Shown: positions 1 through 11,642, counted from the first letter of the stretch. The stretch is DNA of 64,000 nt from Zopfochytrium polystomum (GCA_025765615.1 JAIVFJ010000226.1:36159-100158), one strand, 5' to 3'. Numbers and translations are program-made. The notes: generated by a model not told the origin, from the letters alone.

Positions 1-203
1 CCTATTCAGCGCGATCGGCAGATCGAATTTCTTACCAAATTGGCGACTTTGTATTTGTTATTTAAATAACGCCTGCGAATCCAGAGAGGGGCTTCCCGGG
101 AAACAAAAAAAAAAAAAAAAAAAAGCAAATTCGTCCCCACCCACAAACGCACAGTTGCCCATTGTCCACCCCACGAGTCAGAAGGTATATCAGTAAATCA
201 CAT

Positions 204-646
204 CTAGCAGTGACAGATGCGGCCGCAAAGGGCGCCGTGGCCTTCAGCGGCGCCGTGGCAGGTGAGTCTCGGCTGGTGCGGTGGCCTTCCGGCGTCCTGG
301 ACCATAAAGCACTGACATCCTGCGACGTATGATGATGGGGTCCGGTGGGAGTGGACGGAAGAGGATCAGGTCAAGTTGGACTGCCAAAAAGAATAACGTA
401 GAAGGATTCGTGGGGGGTGCGAATGCTGCACTCACCATCGCTGCACTTTTGTTTCCAGTCACTGTTCGTCGAGGAGCACGTCGGTTTCTTGAACCAGTTT
501 TTGTGCGAGTTTCCGCCGCCCCCGACAATGTTTCCGGCGATGGCTGGCTGCGAGGCGAAGGCGGCCAGCAGCGCCGTCAGGAAGACGGAAGCAACGAGGA
601 GGCGGACGAGCGAGAGCGTGAGGGGGGCGGGTTGGTGATGGGGCAT
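204..646 (-). CDS. Small secreted cysteine-rich protein, two exons
   Basis: Two exons on the minus strand (646-436 and 319-204) join in phase 1 across a GT-AG intron that starts GTGAGTG and ends GTCGCAG, giving 108 residues. Residues 1 to about 38 form a signal peptide: a hydrophobic run with LLVASVFLTALLAAF, then Ala-rich residues before the mature part. The mature region is Cys-rich at the C terminus (KQKCSDGCQCF, then LTCHGAA, ALCGRICHC and stop), so the protein is probably disulfide-bonded outside the cell. A TATA-like element lies about 90 nt upstream of the ATG. I recognise no named family; it fits the loose class of fungal small secreted proteins. The splice is inferred, but the Cys-rich reading appears only with it, which supports it. 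Confidence 0.6.
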
Positions 647-727
647 TTTCTTTCTCTTTTTTTTTTTTTTTCTTTCTTTTTGGTTTTTGTTTGACTTTGT
701 TGGTGGTTAGTGTTAGTATGGGGCGCC

Positions 728-1230
728 CAGCTTATATATTACGGGAGCCTTTGCAGCCAGCCTTTTGCCGGTGGCTGTGGCCAAGCAGCAGCGTGCCGAA
801 GGCGCAAAGAGAAGACAGGCACGCTCACAGCAACCAGCAACGCAGCAAGCAAGCACAACTGTCTTCGGCTCCCCAAACGCCGCAGAAGACAGCTCGGGGG
901 CGGTGGGCATCGAGTGTCTTCTTAGTTGACTCAAGAGAGTGGCACTTTATTGTGTCGTGCGGACGCGATTGGAAGCAAGGGCGGTGAGAATCAGAGCGTA
1001 CGATTACCGTCTTCCCTTCGCTCGCCTCTCGATGATGGTGATCATCAAGACCGCGATCTGCGTCGACAGCTTCCGAGGGAGTAGTGAGCGTCGAGATGGG
1101 GGTCGCCAGCTTATGAAAAATAAATCCGGTACCTTTGCAGCTTTGGTGGCTGTGGGTGTGGGCGGCGTGCCGAAAGGCGCAAAGCGCGCGAGACAGGCAA
1201 GGACAACTGCAGAAGACCGGTCGGCTCCGA
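728..1230. repeat. Imperfect direct repeat of the promoter region
   Basis: Positions 728-860 and 1,105-1,230 share CCAGCTTAT, CCTTTGCAGC, GGTGGCTGTGG and GCGTGCCGAAGGCGCAAAG-like blocks in the same order, about 380 bp apart. The second copy has lost the clean TATATA core and no gene follows it. It looks like a leftover of a tandem duplication of the upstream region. Confidence 0.5.
729..739 (-). promoter_or_regulatory. TATA-like box of the small secreted protein gene
   Basis: On the minus strand this reads AATATATAAGC, about 85-95 nt before the ATG at 646. Its surroundings (728-860) are imperfectly repeated at about 1,105-1,230. Confidence 0.4.
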
Positions 1231-1959
1231 TTGAGTGAGCGTGTGGGCGTGTCTGTTGAGGAGTGCGCGGTGGCACCACTTAACACGGGGCTGACACTGG
1301 CGGTGTGGATCCGTTTGAGGTTGCACTGTGAGCCACAGCTCTGGATCCCAAGCTACCATTCTTTAGTCTTGGGTTCCATTTTCAGCTCCCTTTTTTGGGA
1401 TTTAGAGATACCATTTTTCATTGATTTGGGTGCTTGAGATCCCGTTTTTCTTGTTGCACTGGCTCCCATTTTCATGTAAAATGGTAGCTGGAGATGCCAA
1501 CACAATGGGCTCTGCAGCTCTATTTTCTGGGATGTTGACATCATAGCTAAATCTGCCAGATTTACAATAAGGCCCATAGATGGGGTCCCAGTTCTGCCCC
1601 TGCTTTAGCCAGGGCTCAGAATTGTCAGAAATAGAATTGTCTAAATCCGCTTATTGATATTCTGCCATTCTACATCCCCCCACTGGACCACATATGAGAC
1701 TATACTCACTCCTTCGACCCTGGGATCCAGGCCTTAGAGTGAGGGAAAGTGAATGATAGGCTAGAACTAACTTTATTGGGCTGTTGTCTAGGGGGTGTTT
1801 AAACCCTACTACTTGCCTAGTCCACAAAGTGTCCCTACTGATCTGCCTTAGAGGTGTCTCAAACACAAAGAATGAACATTCAGAGGAACAATCCTCTGAA
1901 GGATCAGTGTGGGAGCACTGATTACTCACGTGGCCACAGGCTGTGCCGCTGCGAAGCGA
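1231..1959. other. No recognisable gene
   Basis: AT-richer sequence than its surroundings, with short phrases such as CCATTTT recurring around 1,375-1,490. I see no open frame with coding character and no RNA gene. It could be decayed transposon sequence. Confidence 0.3.
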
Positions 1960-2350
1960 TCAGTCTATTGTGCGCGCAGCGAGACACCAGCTCCTCCTTC
2001 GATGTCTTGAGGTCGTGTACAGTGTTTATTGACTGAAAGGCCGATCTTGCGGCCTTGCTTTCGTGCATCTTTTGGCGACGTAGAGGGCGGAAGGGGGCGC
2101 TTCGGGCGACGAGGAGGAGGAGGAGGCAACCGACGGGACGTTGTGTTTCGTGTGCAGTTCCATAATTCCGACATGGCCCTGACAAGAGCAGTTTCGCTGC
2201 CGGCGGGTCCTCTGCGACACTCGCTGATTCCGCCACAGTTGCTCTCCTCGGGCACGGGTGACAAGCGTATTGGCCAAACACACACCCAACCAATTGATTG
2301 CTGCTGTTCACGGCCGCTAACAGAGCAAGCCCGCCAAGCAGGCACCGTAA
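1960..2350 (-). pseudogene. Decayed copy of the short RVxF-motif protein
   Basis: The minus strand carries the parts of the two-exon mini-protein found in the inverted-repeat arms (50,601-50,861): a Pro/Arg-rich stretch (PPPPPRRPKRPLPP), a basic stretch (KDARKQGRKIG) and then NTVHDLKTSKEEL. The last part is in a different frame from the first, so at least one frameshift separates them. The arm version reads RKQIRKVRFSDKNAVHTLK. This is one of four copies in the window. Confidence 0.45.
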
Positions 2351-2649
2351 GCTGAGGCTATCAGAGCGCTCCTCACACCAGGATTCAGATTTGTCATGCA
2401 GAGAATCGACCTCTTTAATATATTGATATCTTCCACCAATAATTTTACTTCATACCGTCAAACACCTGGGCAGCTGGTCGGGCGATCTTTTTGTTTGGGG
2501 CACGGCGACGACGACAACCTTCGCAAAACGCCCAACGCTTAGGGCCGCTTCCCCAGCGTCGGCCGCACGGAATTGCGGTACGCTGCCTCCGGCGCAACGT
2601 GCGAACGGAACTGCGGTTTCTCTCTCTTCGCGTTCCACCGCAAGCCTAT

Positions 2650-3060
2650 TTTCGCCTCATGCCGCTACGAATGGATTTCCTTGCACCGGGTGCGACGCTC
2701 CGCGAGCTCCTCCGGCGTCGTGTTGATCTCGTGGACCGTGTTCTCGCCCGAGAAGCCGACCTTGCGGGCTTGCTTCTGCTGGTCATTTGGTACGCGAGTG
2801 CGCGGGACGAAGAGGACGACGAGGAGTCGGGGGAGGGAACTGATTGGTGTTGGGATGATGTTTCGCCGGGGGTATATTTCGAGGCCGATTCGAACGAATT
2901 GCTTTTCGAGGTGGATTTGACTGCTGGGCGCTTTGAGGTAGATCCGACGGGTGGGCGCTTCGAGGAGGATTCGCCCGGTTGGCGTTTCGAGGAGGGTTGC
3001 ACCGGCGCGCGTTTCGGAGGGAATGTTCCCGCGTCGGTAAATTAACCATATTCGTCGAAG
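2650..3060 (-). pseudogene. Second decayed RVxF-motif copy with a 30-bp internal repeat
   Basis: On the minus strand KQARKVGFSGENTVHEI is followed by NTTPEELAERR, matching the C-terminal half of the arm mini-protein. The Pro/Arg-rich upstream part (PPPTPRRPLRP) is in another frame. Between about 2,890 and 3,020 there are four to five copies of a roughly 30-bp unit around GGGCGCTTTGAGG; they are open in several frames, so the repeat is clear but the coding frame is not. Probably non-functional. Confidence 0.4.
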
Positions 3061-3926
3061 ACGGTACTGTGTGTGAGCATCCAGAATCACGGACTAAGCG
3101 CTGTGGTACAAAACCTAACGTTGTTGTTGAGGTTCCGCTGTCTCGGCAAAGTGTTGTGTGGCCTGTATCCGACCAACTGCTCCAAGTGCAGTTTCCGTTG
3201 TGCTTTTTTTCTGTTTCCCCCCCCCCCTCCGCAATTGAAATCCGTTTGGTCAGGCTGAGTACCCATCGTGGCAAGTGCGGAAGTTCCCGCAGGCACTGGT
3301 TGATAATCGTGTTTGGGACTTATCACCGCAGTTGAGCCTACGGTGGAATAGATACTGCTGCAGTATTTGTGTGCGCAAGTTCGTTTGGGGCGCATGGGGG
3401 ACGCCCCTTTTTTTTCTTTATTCTTCGCCCCGTTCCTTTTTTTCTCTCTCGCGCGAACGAACGGACCAAATCCATACACCTCCCTCTTGCCACACCGCGT
3501 TCCTGCTTTCCCGTCGCCTCCCGCCGAAATCGCCGTCATTGCCCCGGTTGGATTTCCATTGAGGGTTGCACGCCCATCTTCCTCCCAGGTGTTTACGAAG
3601 TCGCGTGAGGCTTCCGCTGTGGATGGTCGGGAAGACTCGGTTATCCAAAAGGAGTGGCAGTCTGAAAAATGAAAAAAAAAAAAACAGCAACAACAATATA
3701 ACTGTACCTCTTTCTCGGACCCCATTTTCGTTGAACACGAGGTAGGAGCCCGCCGATATACTTGCGAAGCCACAGGGCCGCGAAAATGGAAGCCATGCGC
3801 CGCGCACTCCGCTCGAATATCTTGTTTGTCCAACTTCTGTATTTTTTTGATGTGAGATTGCCGATTCCGATCCTTCAATTTTTCCGCTGAAAAGTTAAAA
3901 GGTTAAACGGAATGCCCGTTAAAGAA
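3061..3926. other. No recognisable gene
   Basis: Mixed sequence with short T and C tracts (for example near 3,210 and 3,405). No convincing coding exon, RNA gene or repeat family was seen. Confidence 0.3.
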
Positions 3927-5005
3927 TTAGGTGGTTTCAGCTGGTGGCAAGGCTGCGGAGAAGAGGGCTGTATCGTACAGGGAAATGGAGGAACGGAAAC
4001 GGCGCCAACGTCGCTCACCGTTTGCCCAGTCTATGAGCTCCGCCTTTGCACCTTTGTACTGTGGATTTCGTGAACAAGAGGCAGAGACGTTACGAGTCCA
4101 AACACCTCGCAAAATCAAGCTCAATTCGACTCAACTGGCTCGCCTTTCGTCTGCTTCTGTGGAGTTATCCGGATGTTGTCCGGGTGTACGTCCAAATGGG
4201 CGTAACCGATCTGCTTCTGCTGCTTCAAAATCTGCTTGTTGATGTGGTCGCTCAGCTTGGGCTTGCCAAGCCTCGAGAGGAAGTTTGCGTTGAAATCTTG
4301 GTACGTCTTTTTGGCGGCGGGGTCTTTGCTCGCCTGCTGGAGGTACTCGGTGAGCCCCATCTCGCCGACCTTATGCTGGATCATCTGGTTTCCTTCAGCG
4401 GATATGAGATGGCCGGCTATATTTCGAAACCAGAGAGAACGACAAAGGGGAGAGAGCGAGGAGAAATTGGATGTAAGAAGCGGCTTCAGCGAAAATCGTT
4501 ACGGAGGGTTCTACTCAACCAACTCGCACCTGCGCTGGTTGCAGCCACCTCGTGTTTACCCATCGATTCTCCCTGCCGGTACTTTTTGTACACGGCATTG
4601 TTCGTTTGTCCGTCGGTGGAAGCCTCCAGCACATCAGCATGTTGGTTGATGTCCACCTTAATTTTTGGCCCAACCTTGTTTGATAGAAGTTGTTCAGACA
4701 ATTGGCGGGTTATAAAGGAGTCGGACTCCCACCTGGACCGTCACTCCTCCGACAGTCTTTACACGACTGCCGGTGAAAGCCCTGCTGGACCCCGACGTGG
4801 AGGCCGTGTTCTTCGAGTTGGTGGCGGCGTGGGAGCCAGTGGCAAGCAGCGCGATCGCCACAAGAAGCAGGTTTGTCACGAACAGGACAAGGGTGTGACG
4901 GTTAGCTTGGTCGATGGACACGCGACGGTGGGTGCGTGTTCGAGTGGAAGGACTTGTTGAGGTAGCCACGGCGCCATCGCTCTGGGTGGACTTCCGAGCC
5001 ATCAT
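3927..5005 (-). CDS. Membrane-anchored or secreted kinase-like protein, five exons
   Basis: Exons 5005-4733, 4674-4530, 4416-4136, 4058-4019 and 3952-3927 join in consistent phases (0,1,0,1) to give 254 residues. A hydrophobic segment at about residues 38-60 (LVLFVTNLLLVAIALLA) acts as signal peptide or anchor. The later part resembles the C-lobe of protein-kinase-like enzymes: IGYAHLDVHPDN at about residues 209-220 fits a catalytic HxDxxxxN loop, and LIDW in the fourth exon sits where the metal-binding Asp (the DFG equivalent) is expected. The order and spacing match the gene at 28,459-30,443, so they are paralogs. No glycine-rich loop or N-lobe lysine is obvious, so activity is unproven. 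Unlike its paralog it ends eight residues after the last join, without a basic tail. Its 5' end is duplicated upstream. Confidence 0.6.
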
Positions 5006-5172
5006 GGATACTGTGTGGTGGAACTGCTTCTTCCGTTTTCAATTTTACTATTTTCTTTTTTAAGCTTAACATTCGTGTCGGAAAGTCGGAAGTCTGGGCT
5101 GAGCAGGAATCCGCAGAAGACCCGGGCGGGACCACAGTTTGACCCGTGATTTTCATTTTACTTTTTCCCTCT

Positions 5173-5575
5173 TCAGTTTCGTGTGGGAAGTCGAAAATCT
5201 GGGCTGAGCAAGAATCCGCAGAAGACCCGGACTGGACCGTAACTTGACTCTTCGCACATTTCGGCAAAAAGATGGTTCAATGCTGCCCCATTGGAACTGT
5301 CATTAATTGTTCCTCGCGATATTCCCATTCCGTGACGGTTGGCTTGGCTGATGGACACGCGACGGTGGGTGCGTGTTCGAGTGGAAGGGCCTGTTGAGGT
5401 AGCCACGGCTCTGGGTGGACGTCCGAGCCGTCATGGATACTCCTGCGGTGGAACTGCTTTTTGATTTTCATTTTATTTACTTCTTTTTTCAGCTTAATAT
5501 TCGTGTCGGAAAGTCGAAATTTGGGCTGAGCAACTCCGCAGAGCACCCGGACTCCATCTTGTTTTGACCCTTCGC
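5173..5575 (-). pseudogene. Truncated duplicate of the 5' end of the kinase-like gene
   Basis: Positions 5,325-5,575 repeat 4,893-5,135 closely: the first-exon segment encoding STRTRTHRRVSI and QANRH, the region around the start codon and its upstream DNA. No kinase exons follow. A shorter block (CTGGGCTGAGCA and GAATCCGCAGAAGACCCGG) occurs three times, near 5,093, 5,198 and 5,523. This is a tandem-duplication remnant. Confidence 0.6.
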
Positions 5576-5741
5576 GCTGACAGCCACATCTTCGGCAAAA
5601 GGACGGCCCAGCTTATGCAACCCAATTGGAACTGTTATTGATTATTCCGCGAGCCGGGATGGTCAAGGCAGCACTCGAGCGAATGACTGTTGGATGGTGT
5701 CGGCGCGGCGTAATCGCACGAGAACAGGGTACCGATATACT

Positions 5742-6960
5742 TCAGGCGGTCGCCATCACCTTGGAGTAGAGGTACCCGCACCGATCTCGGACGCATGGCT
5801 GTACCAATGGTACTGGACAGTTGTGTTGAAGTGGACGCGCGTCAGCGACACCGAATCTGGAGAGAATGTGGACGAACGCGGTGACGCACAGGATACAGAT
5901 GAAAACGACGAGCGGGGAGAGGCGAGCCAGCACGGATCGTTCGCGCCCGAGGATCGGACGATTGGCTGCCGGAAGATCCGATCGAAGGCGGCCGTCGGCG
6001 CCCGTCGCACGGCGGGCCACGCTGGCGACGAGCTCCAGAAGGACGATAGAGGTCAGGCTTTCCACGCAGATAATTAGGTTCCGCATGCTGCAGTTTACTA
6101 TTGTGTGAGTTGGAAAAAGAATGCGCAGGATCTGAGCTGGGTTGCGTTGGTGTGGACAATGGCAATGGGATCAACTGCGTGCTGGGGACTGCTGTTGGTA
6201 GGATGAATGATGAACTCGACTTGGCGCTTGAGAATGAGTTTGGTAAGGACATTGGCGCAGCAATTCCCCCAACCTTGTGCATGGTGGTCGTGAAATGGCC
6301 ACGCAAAGTTGCACTGCTGGAGAGTAGGACGTTGCTGGCATCTCTCCTGATCTGAAAATGATTGTTGCAAGCTAGAGAAAGCAATGAGATGATCGACTGC
6401 AGTTGTGATCATCGCCAAATTCACCAATGGTGCTGGTGAGAAACTCCACATTCATTGCCTGGGAGCTGTTCAGCTGGCTGTTGGTCACATATTTTAACTG
6501 CAGTTGACCAGTTGGGACTGGCGTTGCTGCAGGATGGGGCAGTGCTGATGACGTCCACGGTTCCGAAGCATAGTGAAAACGACTCGCGGGTTGATCTGAA
6601 TCAGCACCGAGCGAACACGCGCAAAGATTGAGTTCACCGGTGGTAGCATCCGGTGAGAGGCAGCCGTCCGCACAGCATAGATAAATTTGTGTGGCTTGGG
6701 CTGGGCAAGGATGTAGGCGAAGGCGTTGAACGTGATTGGTGGCATAAACAGGGAGCAATATAGATCCGAGCAGCCCAATCAAGTAGAAGTAGACACACAG
6801 ATCCAAGAGCACGGCGGCGGTAACGAGGGAGAATTGAACATATAATGGGCAGAGAGCGGCTACTAAAATCCGATTCGAAATCGAGGAGAGCAGCTCAGAT
6901 TCCGAGACCCAAAGACCCTCAAGTGCACTCATCTCATCGGCGAAAGAGCGCCTTAAAGCC
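5742..6960 (-). pseudogene. Multi-copy membrane-protein family, copy 1 (decayed)
   Basis: Read on the minus strand, the first half (about 6,950-6,450) encodes hydrophobic segments such as FSLVTAAVLLDLCVYFYLIG and the phrase ILAQPKPH. The second half (about 6,085-5,745) encodes SIVLLELVASVARR, PLVVFICILCVTAFVHIL and RVHFNTTVQ. The same pieces in the same order recur at 43.1-43.9 kb, and the C-terminal part recurs at 9.1-9.8 and 50.9-51.6 kb. Frame changes between pieces and about 300 bp of unmatched sequence between the halves argue for a pseudogene, though introns could explain some of it. I do not recognise the family; it looks like a protein with several transmembrane helices and an extracellular loop. 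Confidence 0.5.
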
Positions 6961-6965
6961 CAGCA

Positions 6966-8503
6966 ATGAACTACCGTCGCCGTCGCCGCCGCCGCGGCCA
7001 CGATGACCCAGCCGCCGCCGTCGTTCACGTCAAGTCTCTGGCTGACGAGGACGACCCGGACGGCTGGCGCTTTCCCGGCCAATCCGCGTTCGTCGCCCCC
7101 GCGGACGTCGTTGCTGCCATCCTCACCACCGCTGCTGCCGATGCTGCTGCTGCTGCTGCTGCTTCTGCTGGTGCTTCTGCTGCTTCTGCTCCTGCGAGCA
7201 ACCATGATGCCACCGGCACCGACACCGACACCGCCGTCCTTCTGGCCGGTCCACCAGCGCACTACTACAACCACACCCGATCTCTCAACTACGGCGGCAG
7301 CAGGCGCCTCACCAACGCCGACATCGTAGCCTTGGGTTGCCTGTTCCTCCTCCGGCCTTTGCCTTCCTCTTCGTCTTCGTCAATCGCTTTGAAGGACGCC
7401 GAGATCGAGGCGCATGATGCCAATGAAGCAGAAGCGATCGTGTCGTGGCTGCGAACCTCTCTCGTCGACCGAAACTTCCCCTCCAGCATCCTTGGCCTGA
7501 ACCTCTCCGACGTTGACTTGCCCGTCGCAATCGGGCCCGACATCTTGCCGCCGTTCACGTCCCTCCTCATCCAACTCGCACACGCGTCCGCCACCTCGAA
7601 GGACACTCACTTCCTTCGAGAGCTCCGTTTCTCCGGGATCGATCTACTGGGCGAGCCACGCGACTTTACCTGGCTCTCGCGCACTTTCTCAACACCAACC
7701 GTTCCCTCACGCACCTGCTGCTTCCCGAGATGCCGTCGCCGCTGAATGTCGATTTCTTTGACGACGACGATCCGAACGCCGTCGCCGCGCTGACCGCTCT
7801 ACCAGGCGGCGCCGCGTTCCTACGCTTCCGCCGCGCGTGCGACGGCCGCGACGTCCTCGCGGTGCTCGACGAGAGCCTGGAGGCCAGCCCATCGATCGAA
7901 GTAATCGAGGGCGTCGCGCGGGACCACGGCTCCCGCGCTCGCCCCGGCGCGTTTCCCACCCGCCACTTCCCGGTCCACCGCCGCAACGCCCGCGCCCGAC
8001 TCGCCGTCGCCGCCGCTGCCTGCCGCGCGCTCGTGCTGACCCGCTTGCTGACCATTCAGCCGCTTCTTCCCCCGGGCCCGTCGGCTCCGCGACTGCCACC
8101 CTCTCTCGCGTCCCTCCTCCTGCCGCAACTCGTGCGATTCCTCATCGACGCCGTCCTCGCCGCCGCCGACCTCAGCAACGACGGCGACGGCGCGAGCAGA
8201 CCGCCGACGGCGGCCGTGCAGCGCCCAGCAATCCCGGCCGCGTGCGTCGCGCGCATCTTTCGGATCGGCCGCTGCCGCGGCACGCTGCGGCCGCAATTCT
8301 GGCGGGCGCTGCGCGAGCGGGTCGCGGAGCCGCTGACGCTGTGCGACGACATGGTCTTTTTTGGGACGACGTGGATGGTGTCCGAGTTTGACGAGGGCGA
8401 GGTGGCGCATGACAGGGTCCAGTGGCGGCGGGACGTTCGGGCGAGGAACAGGCGGGCGTTCCTAGTTGCCGTGGGCTGCGACGTGCCGTTTCCGTTGAAT
8501 TGA
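6966..8503 (+). CDS. Leucine-rich-repeat-like protein with one frameshift
   Basis: Starts MNYRRRRRRRG with a basic N terminus and an Ala-rich stretch (about residues 55-75), then leucine-patterned sequence (SILGLNLSDVDLP, FLRELRFSGIDLLG) like leucine-rich repeats. Near 7,665-7,680 the frame must shift: the first frame soon stops, while the other continues as AHFLNTNRSLTHLLLPEM, a typical LRR phrase, and runs to the stop at 8,503. Without the shift the protein would be about 510 residues. The C-terminal 200 residues are Ala/Arg-rich and unrecognised. GC content is high. It may be a recent pseudogene, a missed micro-intron or a sequence error; the long open second frame argues against old decay. 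Confidence 0.5.
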
Positions 8504-9050
8504 CCGAGGAGGTTTGCGTTTGGACGGGGGATAGGGAGGTGCAATGGAAGTAGAACTCTGCACTTTATTTCTCCCGTCGCGTGAACCTCTGGTGTTGTTT
8601 TGTCGATTCCACCGGAATTCCTGTATTAAAATACACCACCAACTAAACTCCTTTCATCTCACTCTGTCGGTGCACTTCCGAATGCCGAACTGGTCATCCA
8701 GGCCTGGCTTAGTCATTTCTACTCTATATCAATGAAATTAAGTTCCTCGCCTATCGGTTAATATCAATAGCGTGTTTACAAGTGAATAGATTCAAAAAGA
8801 TGAAAGTAAAAGGCGGAATGTGGAGTCTGCGGCCAGAGGTTCGAATGTCCACAGAAAAATCAAGTGAATGGAAGTCGAAGAAGGATCCAACCACAAAAAA
8901 GCACGGAGAAGCAGCAATGGCCCGCCCCAATCAAAATTGAGAGTTAATACGGTGAGTTGTGAAACAGAGCAGCCCACTACACGAGCCAAAACGTGGGGCG
9001 TACCATGCGCCACCGTCGCTCGCCACCTCCCCCGAAGCCTCATCCGCTCA
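8504..9050. other. No recognisable gene
   Basis: AT-rich intergenic sequence after the LRR-like gene. I see no coding exon, RNA gene or shared repeat. Confidence 0.35.
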
Positions 9051-9054
9051 CAAC

Positions 9055-9815
9055 GCTGAAGATCGAGGTCTTCGATCGGATACGGTGGCCCAGATGACCG
9101 TCTGCCACAAAGAGAACGGACGGAGAGGGCAGAATTCCAACGGAACGCAGTCCGCGAAGGTCACCAGAGCAGCTCCATGGTCACGGTCTGACGGACAAAG
9201 TCGCGCACCACGATGGCGACGAGATCGAAGGTGTTGAGAAGAAATAATGCACAAGCCCCTTCTTTTGCCAATTTCCTTCACTTCTTCTTTTTCCCCCTAT
9301 TCTCCGAGGTCCTTTATAATCAGTTCTTGTTTACATTCAGTGATCATGGGAACTTCTTCATCCCCAATCACTGTGCAGGGCGCCTAGATCGCCCTCAACA
9401 CTAGGACTGTTCCAGATGACGAAACTCCTTCGCTTGGCCAGGAGAGCCACGAAAATAGAGCCCAGATGGAAAACGAGATGCTGAAAATGGCCATCCCAAT
9501 GTACGAATCGAGGATCTTCGGTTCGTCAAGGCTACAACGGATGGCGCTGTTGCCTGAGGTTGGGCCGGCGTACGCGTAATCGCAGAAAGTGAGGGAGCCT
9601 GCGTAACACACAAGTCTTCCCTTGCGAGATCGTCGAGTACAGGTGATCTGCGCGGACGTCGGCCGACTGGCAGGACTTCTGCTATTGGACGGTGGTGTTG
9701 AAGTGGACGATGGTTCATGCACCGGGGTGCGCGAGTTTGGAGAAAGGAGAATGGTAACGGGGACGACCAGGATCCAGTTCACGGCGATCCGTGTCGCCAC
9801 CATCGGCACCGCCAT
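9055..9815 (-). pseudogene. Multi-copy membrane-protein family, copy 2 (C-terminal fragment)
   Basis: Minus-strand sequence almost matches the plus-strand copy at 50,929-51,575: AVNWILVVPVTILLS, then (another frame) TIVHFNTTVQ and ADVRADHLYSTISQGK, then DEPKILDSYIGMAIFSIS, ALFSWL and PFSLWQTVIWAT. Frames change between pieces, and about 170 bp around 9,245-9,415 are unmatched in the other copy, so the open reading is broken. Its 5' edge overlaps, on the opposite strand, the first codons of the P450 gene. Confidence 0.6.
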
Positions 9816-11642
9816 CGCGATTTCTGCCGTCTCGTACTCGTTCTACAACGCCATCAAGTATACCATCCTCCCCACGGAGTGGATCGTCGGGAAAAAGATA
9901 AAGAGGTACCCATCGTGCGGTGGCGCAATCGGAAAGATCTGATTGCTGATCCTGCCTCTTCCCTTTTTTCGCAGGTACCCGAACAATCGCCCCGTGGTCG
10001 GCAACTTGCTGGCCATCGTCTCCAACCTGCATCGCTATCATGACATGAATAACGGTAGACGCGGGGAGGGGAGGGGAGGAGAGCTTATTCATTCTGTAGA
10101 AGGACCCTTCATCTAACGAGGCTTCAACATCCAGATGCGTTTAAAGAAAACGACGAAGAGTCCCTTCTTATAACGAGACCGTTTCATCCTCCCGCGATTA
10201 CGACCATCGATCCAGCTCTTATTGAATATGTTCTCAAAACCGAGTTCGAGAGCTTCGAAAAGGTAAGCGGATGAGATACGACGAGCGCTATTTAACTTCA
10301 CCAAAAGGGTCCATTTTACCGAAAAAACCTGCACGACATTCTGGGGGACGGAATCTTCAACACTGACGGAGAGAAATGGAAAGAGCAGAGGAAGCTGGCT
10401 GCGAATATCTTCACCATACAAGTTGGTTGCAATCAGCCTCATTCATGGACACTGACAATGATTGTTCAGAATTTTAAAGAAATCATCGAAAACACGTTTT
10501 CCGAAAAGATCCTCGTTCTAGTGTTTGTTTTTGATGCTGCTGTCGAGTCGAAGGAAAAAGTAAATCTGTACGACCTCTTTTTGCGCTTTACGATGGACGG
10601 ATTTTGCAAGATCGCATTTGGCGTAAGTGATGCGCTGGGCAAGTTGGAGACAATGCGTTTGCGAGTTAACGAGACCCCTCAGACGGAAATCAACAGCCTC
10701 ACCGCCAAAGAGAGACCCGCGTTCGCCATCGCTTTCGACCGAATTGAAAGAGTCTGGATGAAGTGCTTCCTCCTTCCATTTGCCAAAGTCATGGAGCACC
10801 TCACCACCGAAGGCAGACAGTTCCTCCGCGACGTCCTACTCATCCACAACTTCAGCCGCTCCATCGTTGACCAGCGCCTTGCACTTGCAAAGAGTCCCCA
10901 CACCGCCGCCGACTTACCCCAGCGCGACCTCCTCGCCCTCATGATCAACGCCACCTCTTCAACTAGCACCAACAAAGAGGCCACTCATGACGCACAGCGT
11001 CGCCGCACCCTCGCAGACGGCCTCTACAATTTCCTGACCGCGGGCCGCGACTCGACGGGTCTCACACTGTCCTGGATCTTCCTAATGCTCGCACGGCACC
11101 CCACGGTTCTCTCCCGCCTTCTCGCCGAAATCGACGCGGCGACCGCAGGGCTGTCTCCGACTGACACCGTATCGTACGAGACGGTCCGCAACCGGGTCCC
11201 CTTCGCGACGGCGGTGATGCGCGAGACGCTGCGGCTGTACCCGGCGCTGCCCTCCAACGGCAAGCAGGCGTCCCGCGACATGGTGCTCCCCAACGGGATG
11301 CGGGTGCGTCGCGGGATGCGCATAGTCTGGTCGACGTACGCACAGGGGCGGTCGACGCGGCTGTGGGGTCCGGACGCGGGGGAGTTCCGCCCGGAGCGGT
11401 GGCTGGAGATGGACAAGGTGCCGTCGCAGTTTGTGTACACGGCGTTCAATGCCGGGCCGCGGGTGTGTCTGGGAAAGAGCTTTGCGGAGCTGGAGATTGT
11501 GTTTGTGGTGGTGGAGCTGTTGAGGCGGTTCAGGTTTGAGGTGGAAGATCGCGAGGCGGACGGCGGACCAAAGACGTATACGATGTCGTCCATGCTCGCG
11601 ATGAAGGATGGCGCTCTCATGGCGAGTGTTGAGCGGCGATAA
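9751..11642 (+). CDS. Cytochrome P450, CYP52/CYP86-like fatty-acid hydroxylase
   Basis: Five exons (9751-9905, 9975-10054, 10135-10262, 10308-10421, 10470-11642) join in consistent phases to 549 residues, the usual P450 length. An N-terminal hydrophobic helix (about residues 12-30) would anchor it in the ER membrane. The C-helix region reads KWKEQRK after DGIFNTDGE; the I-helix has AGRDST; the K-helix has ETLR (ExxR); FRPERW follows; the heme loop FNAGPRVCLGK supplies the Cys ligand. These motifs and the GPFYRKNLHDILGDGIF segment fit the CYP52/CYP86/CYP704 group, which hydroxylates fatty acids or alkanes at the omega end using NADPH-P450 reductase. Substrate is inferred from similarity only. 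The first codons overlap a decayed antisense repeat, so the annotated start may have been recruited recently. Confidence 0.88.
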
